From Eudorina sp. 2006-703-Eu-15 (taxonomy: Eukaryota; Chlorophyta; Chlorophyceae; Chlamydomonadales; Volvocaceae), in NCBI GenBank assembly GCA_003117195.1, contig BDSI01000015.1:187001-251000 (forward strand): 64,000 nucleotides of DNA, written 5' to 3'. The notes below the pieces were generated by a model that was not told the origin of the DNA, did no database searches, and saw nothing but the letters and a program-made list of their open reading frames with translations. Below, one piece after another: positions 23,908-37,200 of the stretch. Made by a program: the position numbers and the translations under genes. Numbering within the stretch: the stretch's first letter is position 1; the number at the start of each line of letters is the position of its first letter.

Positions 23908-25238
23908 CTTAATAATTATGTCTTTACGTGCAAGTGCACTGGGCGAACCGAATTTTTCGTTTTTGCTCGGAGGACACTGTGTACCACCACTGTTTTCGAG
24001 ATGAAGTGTGCGCGGTTGGCTCTCTCATCCGACATGTTGTACGAGCGGTGTTGGGACACGAGATGAGGAAGGGTTTGGTAGAGACAGGCAGCATCGAGGC
24101 TGGGGTTGCTTGATGCTCTCGCGACATGTCCGCTGGAAGTAGATCAGCTTCGGAGTTGATTTGTTGATGACGATGACTGGCTGGCGCTGAGGGCCCAGTG
24201 CCCCGCACATGTCAGCTGGAATTACTGCACGTCAAGAATTACATTTAAAAATCGAAGAGCAACGTTTGTGATGTGTGTTGCGGGGTGCCACCTACCTTCG
24301 ATGGAAGGAGCGGACAGGAGTGCAACAATCCATCTTCTGCATAAGTACCGGCGGTCAATCAAGCCGGTAGGGTCAAGCTACACCACCTCACGTCCTCCAA
24401 GCCGGTACACAAACCGAAACCACCACCATTCTAGTCTTATAGACCGAGAACGCTTTCTCATGCATTTCAAGCCGCAAAATCGAGTCCCTCCATACGGTCA
24501 TCACCGAAGGTGGTCAGCAACACGCACTATCCACCTACCGGCACACAACGCCTCTGGCATTGGGAAGCACGCAATTCACAAGGGGCCACTGGCACGTATG
24601 TATGTACGCGGTCCTCATTGTATACAACGAACCACTGCCCTTTTCCAACTCTTTGATGCGGTGCTAGCGCCGCAGTGCCGTACCACGACTCACCCACAGC
24701 CGTACGTGACACTTTACCGACGTACAATATCTGCACTATTATTCACAGCAGTTTGCACCGACACTGGACATGTGCGCTACACTGCTGCACCGATAGCATG
24801 TTTAGTTCAAGTGACAGGTAAGCGTTACATGGCCCCAACCCAGTGCTGGCCCCAACCCCAGGTGTGAACGGCGCCCTAGCCGCCTCCAGCTGGCCATGCG
24901 CCCAGGCAGGCAGCCCTGGATCTGTCCTGTGTCACAGCGGATGCACCAGCCAGGTAGGCGCACGTACCGATTGCGGCTCGAGTTTTGCTTGGCAGTGCCA
25001 AGCCGTTTGACGGAAGCCAGTAAATAAACGCGCGATCTCAAAACCTCAACTGGCTGGGTGGGGCTGCACAGCTGCCCAGCCTCACCCAGCCAGCAGCCCC
25101 GGATATACACAGTCACAGCAGCCCACCACCGCGCCTGCCATGCACACCCCCTGCGCACCCTGTTCAGCTGCTTTCATGAGCTGCTGCGGCTGCCACGTGC
25201 TGTTCTTAGATCCTACCTAGTGTTATCATCAGCTGCTG
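23908..25238. other. Downstream flank of the NLR-like gene; no gene recognised
   Basis: This segment lies between the retrotransposon remnant and the stop codon of the NLR-like gene. On the minus strand a TGTAA motif occurs near 24824-24828, about 0.4 kb after the stop, and is a candidate polyadenylation signal. No coding exon is supported. Confidence 0.35.
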
Positions 25239-28200
25239 CTAGCTGTCCCCAACTGCTGCTGCTTCCGTGGGGCTGCTGCCGTCCGCCACCTTCCACAGCC
25301 GGGCGGTCTTGTCTGAGCTCCCGCTGGCGAGTGTCGTACCATCTGGGCTCCATGTCAGGCTGCACACCGCGCCTCCGTGGCCCTGCACCAACCGCCACAA
25401 CCATACGGGGAGGGGCAGGTGGAGACGCAACCACGTGGCTCAAGCGGCTGCGCCGGGCCATGTGATTTAGTCATCAGCAGCGTCTCCCAGTACCGAATAT
25501 CAACACGTCCTTTCCTGTGTCGTACGGTTCAGCCAGGCTGCCCCGCGGGTTCTTCGTGGGCGCCTTGGGCCCAATGCCTGCTGGGGTCCGGACCCATGAA
25601 AGAGATCCGCTAGGACCAGTGATGTGAGGACGTGCGCCACGCCCCTCGTGCCTCGTGGGCTGGTCCCTTGGCAGTTGTAGCTGATAGGGCACGTGACCGG
25701 ACAGTACACCAACCGCGCTCAGGCACCAGCACACACACGACTCCCGGGCCTATCAGGACCTAGAGTCAGGCGTCCGCGTACATGCCGTACAAAACACCAG
25801 CCGTACATGCCGTACCTTCAGTGTCCCAGTGCAAGTGCAGCTGGCCACGTCCCAAAGCCGTACAGTCTCGTCCCAGCTGGCACTCGCAAGCAGCCTACCG
25901 TCGGGCCTCCAGGCCAGGCTGACCACGGAAATCCTGTGGCCCTGTGACATCACACATGTAGGTAAGAGCTGGAACTCGGCAGCCCGGGCTGCAACTTTTC
26001 AGAACGATGCCATGTATGACTTGGAAACCACGGAATGACTGTGTACTAGATATGAGTGAGTTCATGATCGGTCACGGAGGCAGACCTGTGGCCATCACCA
26101 ACGACCAAGCAACCAAGGACTACTGCGTAGCCTTGTACATCATCATACACCGCACCCCGTACATACACCGTACAAACCGTTCTGAATGGTGACTACCGTA
26201 CCAGGGGGGGGGTAGGGAAGTTATTTCCTGAACACATCCTATGAAGTTGTTTTTGGACCCCCCAAACCGACCGACCGACCCTGCCGTACGGTTCCGGAGC
26301 AGAAGTCTGCCGTACATCCTCAAATCTTCACCAAATCGAACCGGAAAAACGCCTGTTGGCTCCTATATGCATTTTCTATTTATTCCAATTAATATAGGAG
26401 CGAACGCACGCATCGCAACTTGTCGTCAGTGGCGCCACACACCCTCGGCCCATCCCCATCCGGAGGCGGGCAATAAACGCACGTTCTCGCAGGTTTTCCG
26501 CACCGCATTAAATACTTCATCGGCGTGGCCATGGCGTGACCGTTGCGCAGTGCACAGAGGCCAAGTTAAGTGTCTGTACGTCAGGACGCATGCCCTTAAC
26601 CCCAACCCTACAAAAGCAAAGTCTTGGCCCGACCAGGGCCTGAATCTCGTTCATTGGGAATGCGTTCAGAGTACCGTTGAAGCAAAACGCCTTGATGTCC
26701 GGGCAGGCGGGGCCTGGGAACCTTGCCTCTCCGAAGTCAGCGTGCGCTTCTACACGCCGTGAACCCTGGCCCGGCCCCCACGGCTCCCACGCCCGCCGCG
26801 GACCCTGCCTCGGCTACCCCTGCCACGCCTTCCCCTGGCTTGACCATGCGGCTCATCTGCCCCAGAATCGGGCGGTGCAGCTGGCCCAGCGGCCGGCTCG
26901 TTGGCGGGCTCAGCACCCGGCTCGGTGGCATTGGCACCTTCCCCGGCATCCTGGCCAGCACTGCCGTCACCCCCAATCAGCTTTGCCCAAAACTTTGAAG
27001 CGGCCCCCCCCAGAACATTGGCCCCGCGTTTGAGCTCGGCTATCCGGCGAAAATGCGTTTCGCCTGGACGCGGTCCTGCTGTAGCGACCTTTTCTGCTTG
27101 CAATCTATGCTGTTGAAGTGCGCGGCCCACTTGTGAGAAGGGGTGTTCGCAGGAAGACACTTGCCGCAGCCCTCCCGACATGGAACTAGTTGAGTAGTCT
27201 TTGCGGCACTTCCAGATGCATCATTTTTGTCTTCTATATTGTCACGATCTCGTTTGCGCAGCTGGGGCTCGTCAGCATTCATCTTTGCGGGGATGGGCTA
27301 TCGCCATAGGGATGCCTCAGGTAAGGTGACCGACGCATTAAGTCTATGACTTGTCTGAATAGCGCAAATGAAAGAGCTCAATGAGAGGAATCGTTTCATC
27401 TAATTTTCAGCTCAAAACTCGCAACATGGAAGAAGTTTCAGAAGGGTCCTCCGAAACCTCCCAGACCCCCGACCCCGACCGACCGACCGCTGCCGTACGC
27501 CAAACTTTGGAGAAGCCGTACGTATTATTCCCTGAGCCAATCCAAGTAATTTTTTAATATTATTAAAGGCCTTAATTAGTACAAAGTAAGTCAGGATATG
27601 CTCAGTTATTCTGCTTTCTACCCCCCCCCCTGACCGTACCATCAAAAGTTAAACCCCTCAGTGCCGTACCTCCAACAACCCGGTACACTGGCGGGTCGTC
27701 GTGCTCCATAACCGCACGGTCTTATCAAAGCTCCCGCTGGCCAGCGTCCCGCCGGCGGGGCTCCAGACCACACTTGTCACACAGCTCCGGTGACCCTGCC
27801 ATGGTGTACGGAGTACGGAGTACGGAGTACAGCGTCAGATGATCAAGCCTGTCCCGCACCCGGGAGGGAGTCACCCGGCGGCCGTGAATAACCTCTGGGT
27901 CCGCCACCCGAAGCCGGCACACGGCCATTCGAAGCATGCCCAGGTAGGATTACCATAACACCTCCCGCATGGAAGTTCATTTGGGATTATTGATCCGCAA
28001 GTCCCCTCCTTTGTGTCCTCGCTGAGGGGTACACACCGCGGCGTTGATTGACTGGTACACGCAGCAGCACTGGCAGGCCTCGCCAGCCCTGCTGACTCAT
28101 TCAAAACGTGCAGCCAGCAGAGACACGAGGCACGCACGCCGGGTGAGGCCATGAAGCAGCGCCTGGTCACCCACCTCGAGGACGCCCGTGCACTCGCCGC

Positions 28201-31200
28201 TGGCCGCATCCCAGGTCCGGACGGTCTTGTCGTCAGATCCACTCGCAACCATGTCGCCGTCCGGGCTCCAGGCGACGGCCCGAACCTCGCCCTCGTGGCC
28301 CTGTACGTGTTAAGGTGTAGGGTGTTGGCGTTGTTGAGGTGTAGGGTGTTGGCGTTGTTGAGGTGTAGGGTGTGGGCGTTGTTGAGGTGTAGGGTGTTGG
28401 TTGGCATTGTTGAGTTGTAGGGTGTTGGCGGTGTACAGAGGCTGATGTGCGCTGCGTGCAGCCCATACCGGGATGCAGCTGCGGACTGCAACACCCCAGG
28501 AGGCCTAACCGCACCATGAACTGAATGAACAGTGCGCAAGAGTAGTACGGTCTTGGACGGCACGATACCACCCCTTCCTTACCCCTGGGTTCGGATTTTC
28601 CGATTCAGCCCAAAACCTTGACTTTCTTTCGGCATGCTGGAGATCTTCAAGATTTCAGCCGCGTGCTCGTTGTGCCCGTGCCTTCGTTTGGCCTAGCGTG
28701 CGTGTGTCCATCCCCGGTTAATAGAGCTGTGTGAAGAACCGATTTCGTGGCGATGCCGACATGCCATCTTCCGACTCTGTTTGAGTGCAAACTGAACCTT
28801 GCTCCACGAATGACAGTTACCTCGAGCCTCCGGACACACTGTCGGCTGGCCTCATCCCAGAGCCGCACGGTCTTGTCGGCGCCGCTGGTCGCCAGCCACC
28901 GGCCGTCAGGCCGCCAGCACACACCGTAAATCGCACCGCCGCCACCCTCGTCCTGCAGGCCCGTACACATCCAAATGCCGTGCACGGCGCGCAATGGTGT
29001 GCGGGAACGAATCGATGCGGGCGGCACGGGGGCTGACAGAGCCAGCGGGGAATGATGAAGAACAAAACCCTAGATAGGTACCGTACATCCATCCCCATAC
29101 AACCTCGTCCACGTCGTTACATCTGGCTGCGACTCCAACCCGTTTTAATTTCGCGGTGTTCCTGCGCACACACGCGCCTCAAGTCATTCCCTGGACATGC
29201 CTGCAAGTGAATCCGTCGATCGGCAGCGAAACGGGGACTGTCCCAAAGTCTCCCTCCCAGCTCCCGCCGGCGGGTGTCGCCCGGTATGTTTCGAATGAAA
29301 CCCGCCCGCCCGCCCGCCCGGTGTGTGTGTGAAGCAACACGAGTATGAACCTGGAGTGTGCCGCTGCAGCGCGCGCCGTCGCTGGAGACGGTCCAGAGCC
29401 GGACGCTGGGCCCAGGCGCGGCTCCGCCGCCGCAGCTGGTCGCCAGCGCACCGCCGTCTGTGCGCCAGGAGACACCGACCACCGGGCCCTCGTGCCTCTG
29501 CACCACAGCACAGCACAGCACAGCACAGCACAGCACAGCACAGCACAGCACAGCACATCATGCAGCTGGTCACACAGCCGACGATGAAGTCGAGATGCCG
29601 ACGATGAAGCCGGTTGGTGGCTCTGTACCGTAAGGACGCAGCTGGATCCATGTTGCGCCGTACAGGGGCAATGTATGGATGAAACCCCCTCGTCATGAAT
29701 TGGTACCGATGCGTGGCAGGTGGTACACAAATCGACAAATGTAGTAGGTAGTACACAAACAAGGCGCTTTCATCTGATGAGCTCACCCACCTCGAGGACG
29801 CCCGTGCACTCGCCGCTGGCCACGTCCCAGGTCCGGACGGTCTTGTCGTCGGCTCCGCTGACCAGCGTCCGGCCGTCGGGGCTCCAGGCCACGGCGCGGA
29901 CCCCGGCCTCGTGGCCCTGTATTTGTGGATGGGCACATGCACGATGGATCGATTGGACCACACACGGAACCATAAACGCGTACAGCCACCTCACTCATAC
30001 ACCACGTTTGAGTGGATGGGGGCACAGGGCAAATAGGAAGATTGGCAGCAGTAGCTAGCGGGCCGGTGGCAGCAGTAGCTAGCGGGCCGGTGGCAGCAGC
30101 AGCAGCAGCGGGCCAGTGGCAGCAGCAGCAGCGGGCCAGTGGCAGTAGCGGACTAGCGGAACCAGACCGGCGCACCTCCACTGCGTCCGCAGACCGGCAA
30201 TGGCCCGTGTCCCAAACGCGAACCGTCCTGTCGTAGCTGCCGCTGACCAGCGTCTTGCCGCCGGGGCCCCAGCACACCACCTTGACGTGCGCACCGTGAC
30301 CCTGTACGACACATACACGTTCACATACACATACACACACGCATGAAGCGAGACTGGTTTGGGACGGGCGGGTTTCCTTGCTCAACGCATACAGGATCAA
30401 GCAAGCTCCGTCGCTCCGGGCGCGCCAATACGCCTCGTCGCTCTCAAGTTCCCGACGCGGCTCGGCAAACGCATTCCGAGCTGTAACAGGACCCCCTGTG
30501 TCCTTGGCACCGATGGTCGAGGTCGGATGCGGTTGAACGCGGCCCGTACATTTCGAAGCACGTGGGGTGGGCAAACGCACAAAACGCCGTCCTTAAGGTC
30601 CAGTCGAACGAATTTGGGCCCTGGCAGGAACAGGCACCCAAGTTTGGTGGTCAGGACAGAGTCCCAGAGTCACTGCACGCCCGCCACTTGTATGTGCGCG
30701 TGCCATCGACTGGAGGGTGCGAACTGCGAATGGAGGGATGGACCCGCATGCATCCAGCCCACACTAACGTCACGTGCCTGCAGCGTGAAGGCGCAGGTCC
30801 CCGCAGCAACGTCCCACAGCCGGACGGTCTTGTCCCAGCTCGCACTCGCGAGCGTCCTGCCGTCGGCGCTCCAGCATACGGAGCTCACGCGGTCCTTGTG
30901 GCCCTGCGGGCGGGCGGGCGGGCGGGCGAGGATGTGGAGGCGGGACGGCACAGCAGGTGGGTGGGTGCAAGCAGGTTCAGGCGGGTGCTCTCCGAAGCGG
31001 TGTGTCCGTCCGCCGTGGGCTCCAATCGTTCCACAGCCATTGTTTGGGTTTCCGGGGGCGACGCCATTTCCCGGATGCGGTTGCAACAATTGCCTGTGCT
31101 ACGTGATCGTTCCCTCAATTATCGAGTTGCGTGGCCGGTGGCCCCCTGCGTGGCCCCGCCCCTGCGTGACAGCGCTACGCCGGCAGGCGGGGCTGGATGG

Positions 31201-34200
31201 TAAATGCCCCCAGGGACGGGTCGACTGGTCCGATCTGCTCACAGTGAACTTCCGCGGGGTTGGGGTGGGTTCGCCTGCCGTCGCGCGTACAAAACACAGG
31301 GTAAGTGGGGCGTATCTCTACCTACCTACCTACCGCCGCATGGACCCCGCCGCTGCGGAACGACGGCGCGTCCTGACTGGCACTGGGACCGACCCGCCGG
31401 TCGATTGGGCGTTACGAAGCGACCGGCAGACAATATACGTACTACGTACGGAAACGACCGGCAGACATTGTACTTACGGCGCCATGCTACCTACCGGTGT
31501 AACCGTGCAACGCAGATCACGCAGGTAGGCGAGACCCCGCCTGCCGGGGAGGAGGAGACAGACCCAGCAGCAGTTACCCGTTGTGCAAGTTGCGGTTCAT
31601 CACCCACCTCGAGGACGCCCGTGCACTCGCCGCTGGCCACGTCCCAGGTCCGGACGGTCTTGTCGTCGGCGCCGCTGACCAGCGTCCGGCCGTCGGGGCT
31701 CCAGGCCACGGCGCGGACCCCGGCCTCGTGGCCCTGTATGTGTGGATGGGCACATGCACGATGGATCGATTGGACCACACACGGAACCTGTGCCACGTGT
31801 GTGTGCCCACGTGCGCACATGCACGGAAGGAGGCACGGCACGGCACGGCACGGCACGGCACGGCACCGCAGGCGGAGATAGAAGTGGCTTAGGTGGAGCC
31901 CGCAGCAGCAGTGCCGCGAACGGCCTCCAATGCCAGGGTGCCCTACTAGGTAGGTGCCCTACCCGAAGCGAGCGGCGGCGGGGCCGCCGGCCGTCAAAAC
32001 AGTGGAACAGGCACGCACCTTGCCGGCGGCTACCGACCGCCTCCAGCCACCGAGTCCGCACTCCACAGCCGCAGTCGACGGATCGCCACAGCTTTGCTTT
32101 GCTGTGCGCATGCACCGCTGCCCTACGCACGGATACCTACGCCCTACGCACACACACACATACACACTTACCCGTGCATTTCCGTGCACCATTATACATG
32201 TGGTAAGCTATACTAGCGAGAGTAGTCCCGCCGCCCGAACCACCCCATATACCACCCCAAACACCATCATATGTATGTACCTAGCTAGGGCGCAACTACT
32301 TGCGACGGGCACCCGTATGTGCCGTACACGTACCTCCAAGACGACAGCCAGCTCTCCACTCGCCGCGTTCCAGATGCGGACGTGCTCATCCAGGCTCGCA
32401 GTCGCCAGCCGCTCGCCGTCGGGGCTCCAACACACACTCCGCACGCCTCCACCCGAACTCTGCCGCGGGCGAGCGAATGCGCACGCACATGGCACCAAGG
32501 TCCATTCGCCCAGTCTGGCTGTCTGTCATGTGGGCTGAGGGTCTTGTCTGTTGGGTTCATTGTTTGAGGAGTGCAAGCACTCAAACAAAGCGCTCTGGCC
32601 ACGTTTCGAATACTCTGGCCGTTTCTGTTCCATAAGCCGTTTCTGTTCCATAAACAGATAATACTGTGGCAGCTAGCTAACGCGCTCTACCTGACGACAT
32701 GCAAGTGCGTGACACAAAACCATAACCACTGCTGCGTGTTGTTGGTTGCACACTGATTGGGACATGGGTAGGTAGTGGAGAAGGCATGAACGAATCCGGC
32801 GGGATAACCCACATAGCTAGATCATTCTGCTGCCCGTGCCCAGCCACGCACCTCCATCGAGGCGGTGCAGCGTCCGCAGCCGTCGGCGGCCACCTCCCAG
32901 AGCCGGATGGTGTCGTCGAAGCTGGCACTCGCGAGGACACGCCCGTCGGGCCTCCAGGCCAGGCTGCTCACGCACGTGGCATGACCCTTGGGTCGCCACC
33001 AAGAGTGAAAGAAATACGGTACATACGGTACGGTACGGTAGGAGGCGAGCCGGCGTCAGGAGGTGGGAGATAGATAGGTGGCAGGGGGCAGATTACGAGA
33101 TATGGATGGATGGGGCAATCAAGGATGAATGTGTATGCCGGGTGGAATTGTGGTCATCTGTAGACGCAAGACCCGCACCCACCAGCCTTGCTTGTGTTGT
33201 ATGTGAGCTGTCGTCATCTCAACAACACCCCGGGGACATGCAAGTTGGACCGGAGCACGCAGCGGGTCATCTATGCACAGCCCGTGCAACGGTGCAAGTA
33301 GGTAGGTAGCTCAGTTGCAAGACAACAGTAGTTTCGCAGCAGCATCCTTGTGCGTTGGGGAAGACCCTCCCTGCCTCATTCAGTATTCAGTACTTGTCGC
33401 CGAGCTGCATGCATGCTTGTCTTGGGCCTTTTCCTCTTTCAGCCCTGCAGCCCTCCTCACCCACCCACCCACCTCCAGCATGTCGGTGCACAGCCCGCTG
33501 GCCGCGTCCCACAGCCGGATGATGCTGTCCTCGCAGCCGCTGGCGAGCGTCCGCCCGTCCGGGCTCCACGCCAGGCTGGCCACCGAGAAGGCGTGGCCCT
33601 GACCAGCATAAGCAACAGTAGCAATGGCAGCAACGGCATGCAGGATCATGCAGCCGCAGCCGCAGCAGCATGATACACACACACGCACGAGGCCCCCACA
33701 AAAACAAGCCCACGAGATAGCGCCCTCCGACACGCAGGTGCGACCCCCACAAACACGCCCACGAGATAGCGCCCTCCGACAGGCAGGTGCGACCCCCACA
33801 AACACGCCCACGAGATAGCGCCCTCCGACACGTGCGACCCCCACAAACACGCCCACGAGATCGCGCCCTCCGACAGGCAGGTGCGACCCCCACAAACACG
33901 TGCGGCCCTACTTCCCCCCCGCGGCACAACCTACCCGCCTCCCTGGATGGACGAGTCGTGATGCAGCAGCGCAGCGGCGGCCCCCACGCATGGCGTACAC
34001 ATCCCGTACGCACCTCCAGCGTGCCGATGCACTGCGCGCTGGCCACGTCCCAGATACAGACAGTGTTGTCGTCGCCACCGCTCGCAAACGTGTTGCCGTC
34101 CGGGCTCCAGGCGACGGCGCGGACCCCGGCCTCGTGGCCCTGTTGGCACCGCGCGCCGGGTGCACACACATGCAATGGAACACCCGGTCGGGACACACAA

Positions 34201-37200
34201 AGGCCCGCGCACCTTGTAACGGTTACATTACACATACCACTCCCGTCCATTGCTCAACGCACCGAAACCCCAGGACGACCGTCGGATGATCAACACCTGT
34301 ATGTATGACAGGTCGGTGAGAGTACGTCCGTTCTCGTGCGTGTGGTTCTTCAACAACTAGCAGCTCTTTGCTTGCTTGTCTTGCACAACGGCGGTGGCGC
34401 GGTTGCCTAAGTTCGCCGCCGCTACGTTTTGGCGTGGTTTGTTCCTGCAGGTTGCTTGTCTGGCAAGTATGCCAATTCCTGGGCTGGGTTGGGGCGGGTT
34501 ATCTTTTAGAACACACACAGCAGCGAGCAGGTCTGGGTCGGGCGGGCGGGTTGCAATTCTAAACACACGTACACGTACACACATCAGGCGGGCGGGCGGG
34601 TTTCATTACTAGGCACACACATCAGGTGCGGTGGTTCAGGCGGCTTTCTTCCTCCTCCTCGCCGAACAAACGTTACCCAAGCAAACGACCGGTCACACGT
34701 CGGCCCCACTGTGTCACGTCTTCCTAAAGGCGTCGGTCGAGATCACCATCCATCGCCCAAAGGTTCGCCATCACGCTCAGCCGCAAGTTACCCCCTCAGG
34801 GTACCTTACATCTCACCTTGAGGGTCATTCTGAGGGGCGTCCAGTGCGACGGGCCGCCAAGCACGTCATGGATCCGCCAGCCTTGGGCTGGGGCCGGCGC
34901 GGCCCGCAGGCGTTCTCTCGCCAGCCTGAACGCGGCCGTTCGCACCGGGCAGCCCAGCAAGCAGACTGCCACGTCAATCGCCGACGACGTGCCGCCGGTC
35001 TCGACGAGCTCGTGCTGCCGCGCGAGCAGCCCCCTCTGGAGGTCCGCCAGGCACGTGGTCGTGCTGCTGGCATCAGCTTCCGGCAGCTTCTGCATGTCGC
35101 GCAGCAGCAGGTGGCCGTAGCCACGGGAGAAGACCGCGGCGAGGAACTCGAAACGCTGCAGCAGAGCCCCCAGGCGGCCGCCATCGCCGCAGGCGACGAG
35201 GTGCCGTACAGTGTACTTCAATGTGTACGATGGGAGGTTCTCGCTGACGCAGCTGCAGTCCTGGATGCTGGAGAGGAGTCGGTCGGCGAGCAGCCGGTGG
35301 CCGTGTACGACGTCCGCCACGGACAGGAACCCCGATGGGGACGGGGAAGGGGAGGAAGACGAGGACGGGGACTGTCGCTGCTGGCCTTCATCGGGTGCCG
35401 CCACCAGCGTCGATCCGCCGCTGACGAGCCAGTCCGCAAGGGACTTGTGTATGAAGTACAGTCGGTGCTCGTCCAAGTAGAAAATGGTGCCGTACCCGGG
35501 CAGCGACTCGAGCGTCTTCCGCAAGCCCAGTGACTGAATCAGGGACAGGGCCAACGGCTCCTGTGCCGCCAACACAACCGACAAGAGCTTCCGTACAGCG
35601 CCACGGAACGAATCACCACTAGCGGTCGCTGCAGCTGTAGCTGTAGCGCCTTGCGCCGTTGGCTGTAGCGCCCGCCGGAAAACCTGCTCGTACGCCCAGT
35701 ACAGGTCGTCCAGCTGCGGGTCACCGCTGCGCGCGGCCCGCCGCGCCACGGCGAGGCTCTCCAGGCCGCACGCTTTCACGACCGTGTCGTACACGAGGAC
35801 ACGTCCAGCTGTACGACCGACACCGCCGCCACGCGGTTGAGGTGACGGTGGTGACGGTGATGATGATGACGACGATGGCTCCACTGACAACGCCGGCAGG
35901 GGGCCGCAGGTCAAACCTCCGCTGCTTCCGGCCATCAGGTCTGCGGGCGTGATCACACGGACTTGCTCCTGACCGAAAGCGCGCCGGAGGGAGTCCAGGA
36001 TGCGACCGTTCACGGCGTCCGGCCGCGTTGTGACGATGAAGCGCACGCAGGGCGGTAGGTCCTTGAGGTGCCGTACCAGCAGCTGGAAGACCTTGTTACC
36101 CAACGGCACGACCGATGATCCCGCCCGCGTCATCGGCCCGCGGCGGCTGCCGCTGCTGTCGCCGCTGCTGCCGCTGCTGTCCTTGTTCCCGTAGCTGTGT
36201 TCGCCGGCTGCTTGTGGTGGCGGTGCGGGCGACGGCTGTGATGGTGGGGGCGGCGGATCGGCCTCATCTACGGCATCCAGGAGTACGACAATTTGTCGGA
36301 CGCCCTCCGTCGCCGCTTGCGCGCCTTTGCCCCGTGTCGTCGCCACGAGCCGTTGGATGGGTTTCAGGAGCAGGTCTTCGGCGGCCGTCGCCACGTCCGC
36401 GAATCGCTGGGGGTCCCGCTCAGCGTCGACGATGTACGGACTCAGGTCAATCTGTTGCCGTACCCTGGAACGGGTCATCGATGCGGGCAGCAGGCAGGTG
36501 GGCAGCGTGTTACGTGTGGGTGCGGAGATCTCCGCCGCACGTGGTGTGGTGTGGTGTCCTTAGGTCCTGGGCGGGCTTGGTTGTCCTTTCATGAAACCCC
36601 CCAAATGCATCAGACGACGTGGCGTACGTGCGTCACATTGTGCACGTTCGGGAGATCTAGCACCGCCGATGAAGCGCACCGATCCGAGTGCCCCCAGACA
36701 GTCCGTGTGATTAGAGAAGAGAGCCCGTGTGAGTAACCCCGGGCTGCCTGTTACGGAAACAACCACTGATAACGGAAGCAACCCCTAACCCTTCCATTCC
36801 CTTCCTCCCCCTTTATTCATGCATTCATTCATCCATCCCAACCCGTCACGCCTCTCATGCGGCCGTGCACGTGCGCGGCCCACGTCCCCTGGCCGGCCCG
36901 CTTCCGGGGATCTGGACTTCTTCCCATCATCAATCGTGTTCCCCCATTTCATCACCACCACCATCACAAAAACACAGTCGCACCGATCGGCCAGCTGGAA
37001 GGCGAGGCTCTGCACCGCGCTGCGCGCGTCCAGTCGCCGCTGGTCGCTGTACTTGACGAAATGGTAGGCCAGCACCAGCCCCTCCACGGTCTTGATCAGG
37101 TCCGTGTTGGCGCACAGCGCCGCCGACACCGTGGACTTGCCCTCGCCCGGCCCTGCCATCAAGCACAGCACCCGCGGCGGTGGCTGCTGATGCTGCTGCT

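Noticed and set aside
25213..25461. Alternative C terminus for the last WD40 exon
   Set aside because: It is a different frame; the WD40 motif [20 protein letters not shown] is in the frame that stops at 25239.
30359..31528. 389-residue plus-strand frame
   Set aside because: Antisense to a WD40 exon and its introns in the NLR-like gene; no family signature.
25239..34139. Splitting the WD40 exons into several independent WD40 genes
   Set aside because: No start codons, stops or promoters separate them, all junctions are phase 0, and the first repeat joins the NTPase exon directly (AAG|GTGAGA to CAACAG|GGC).
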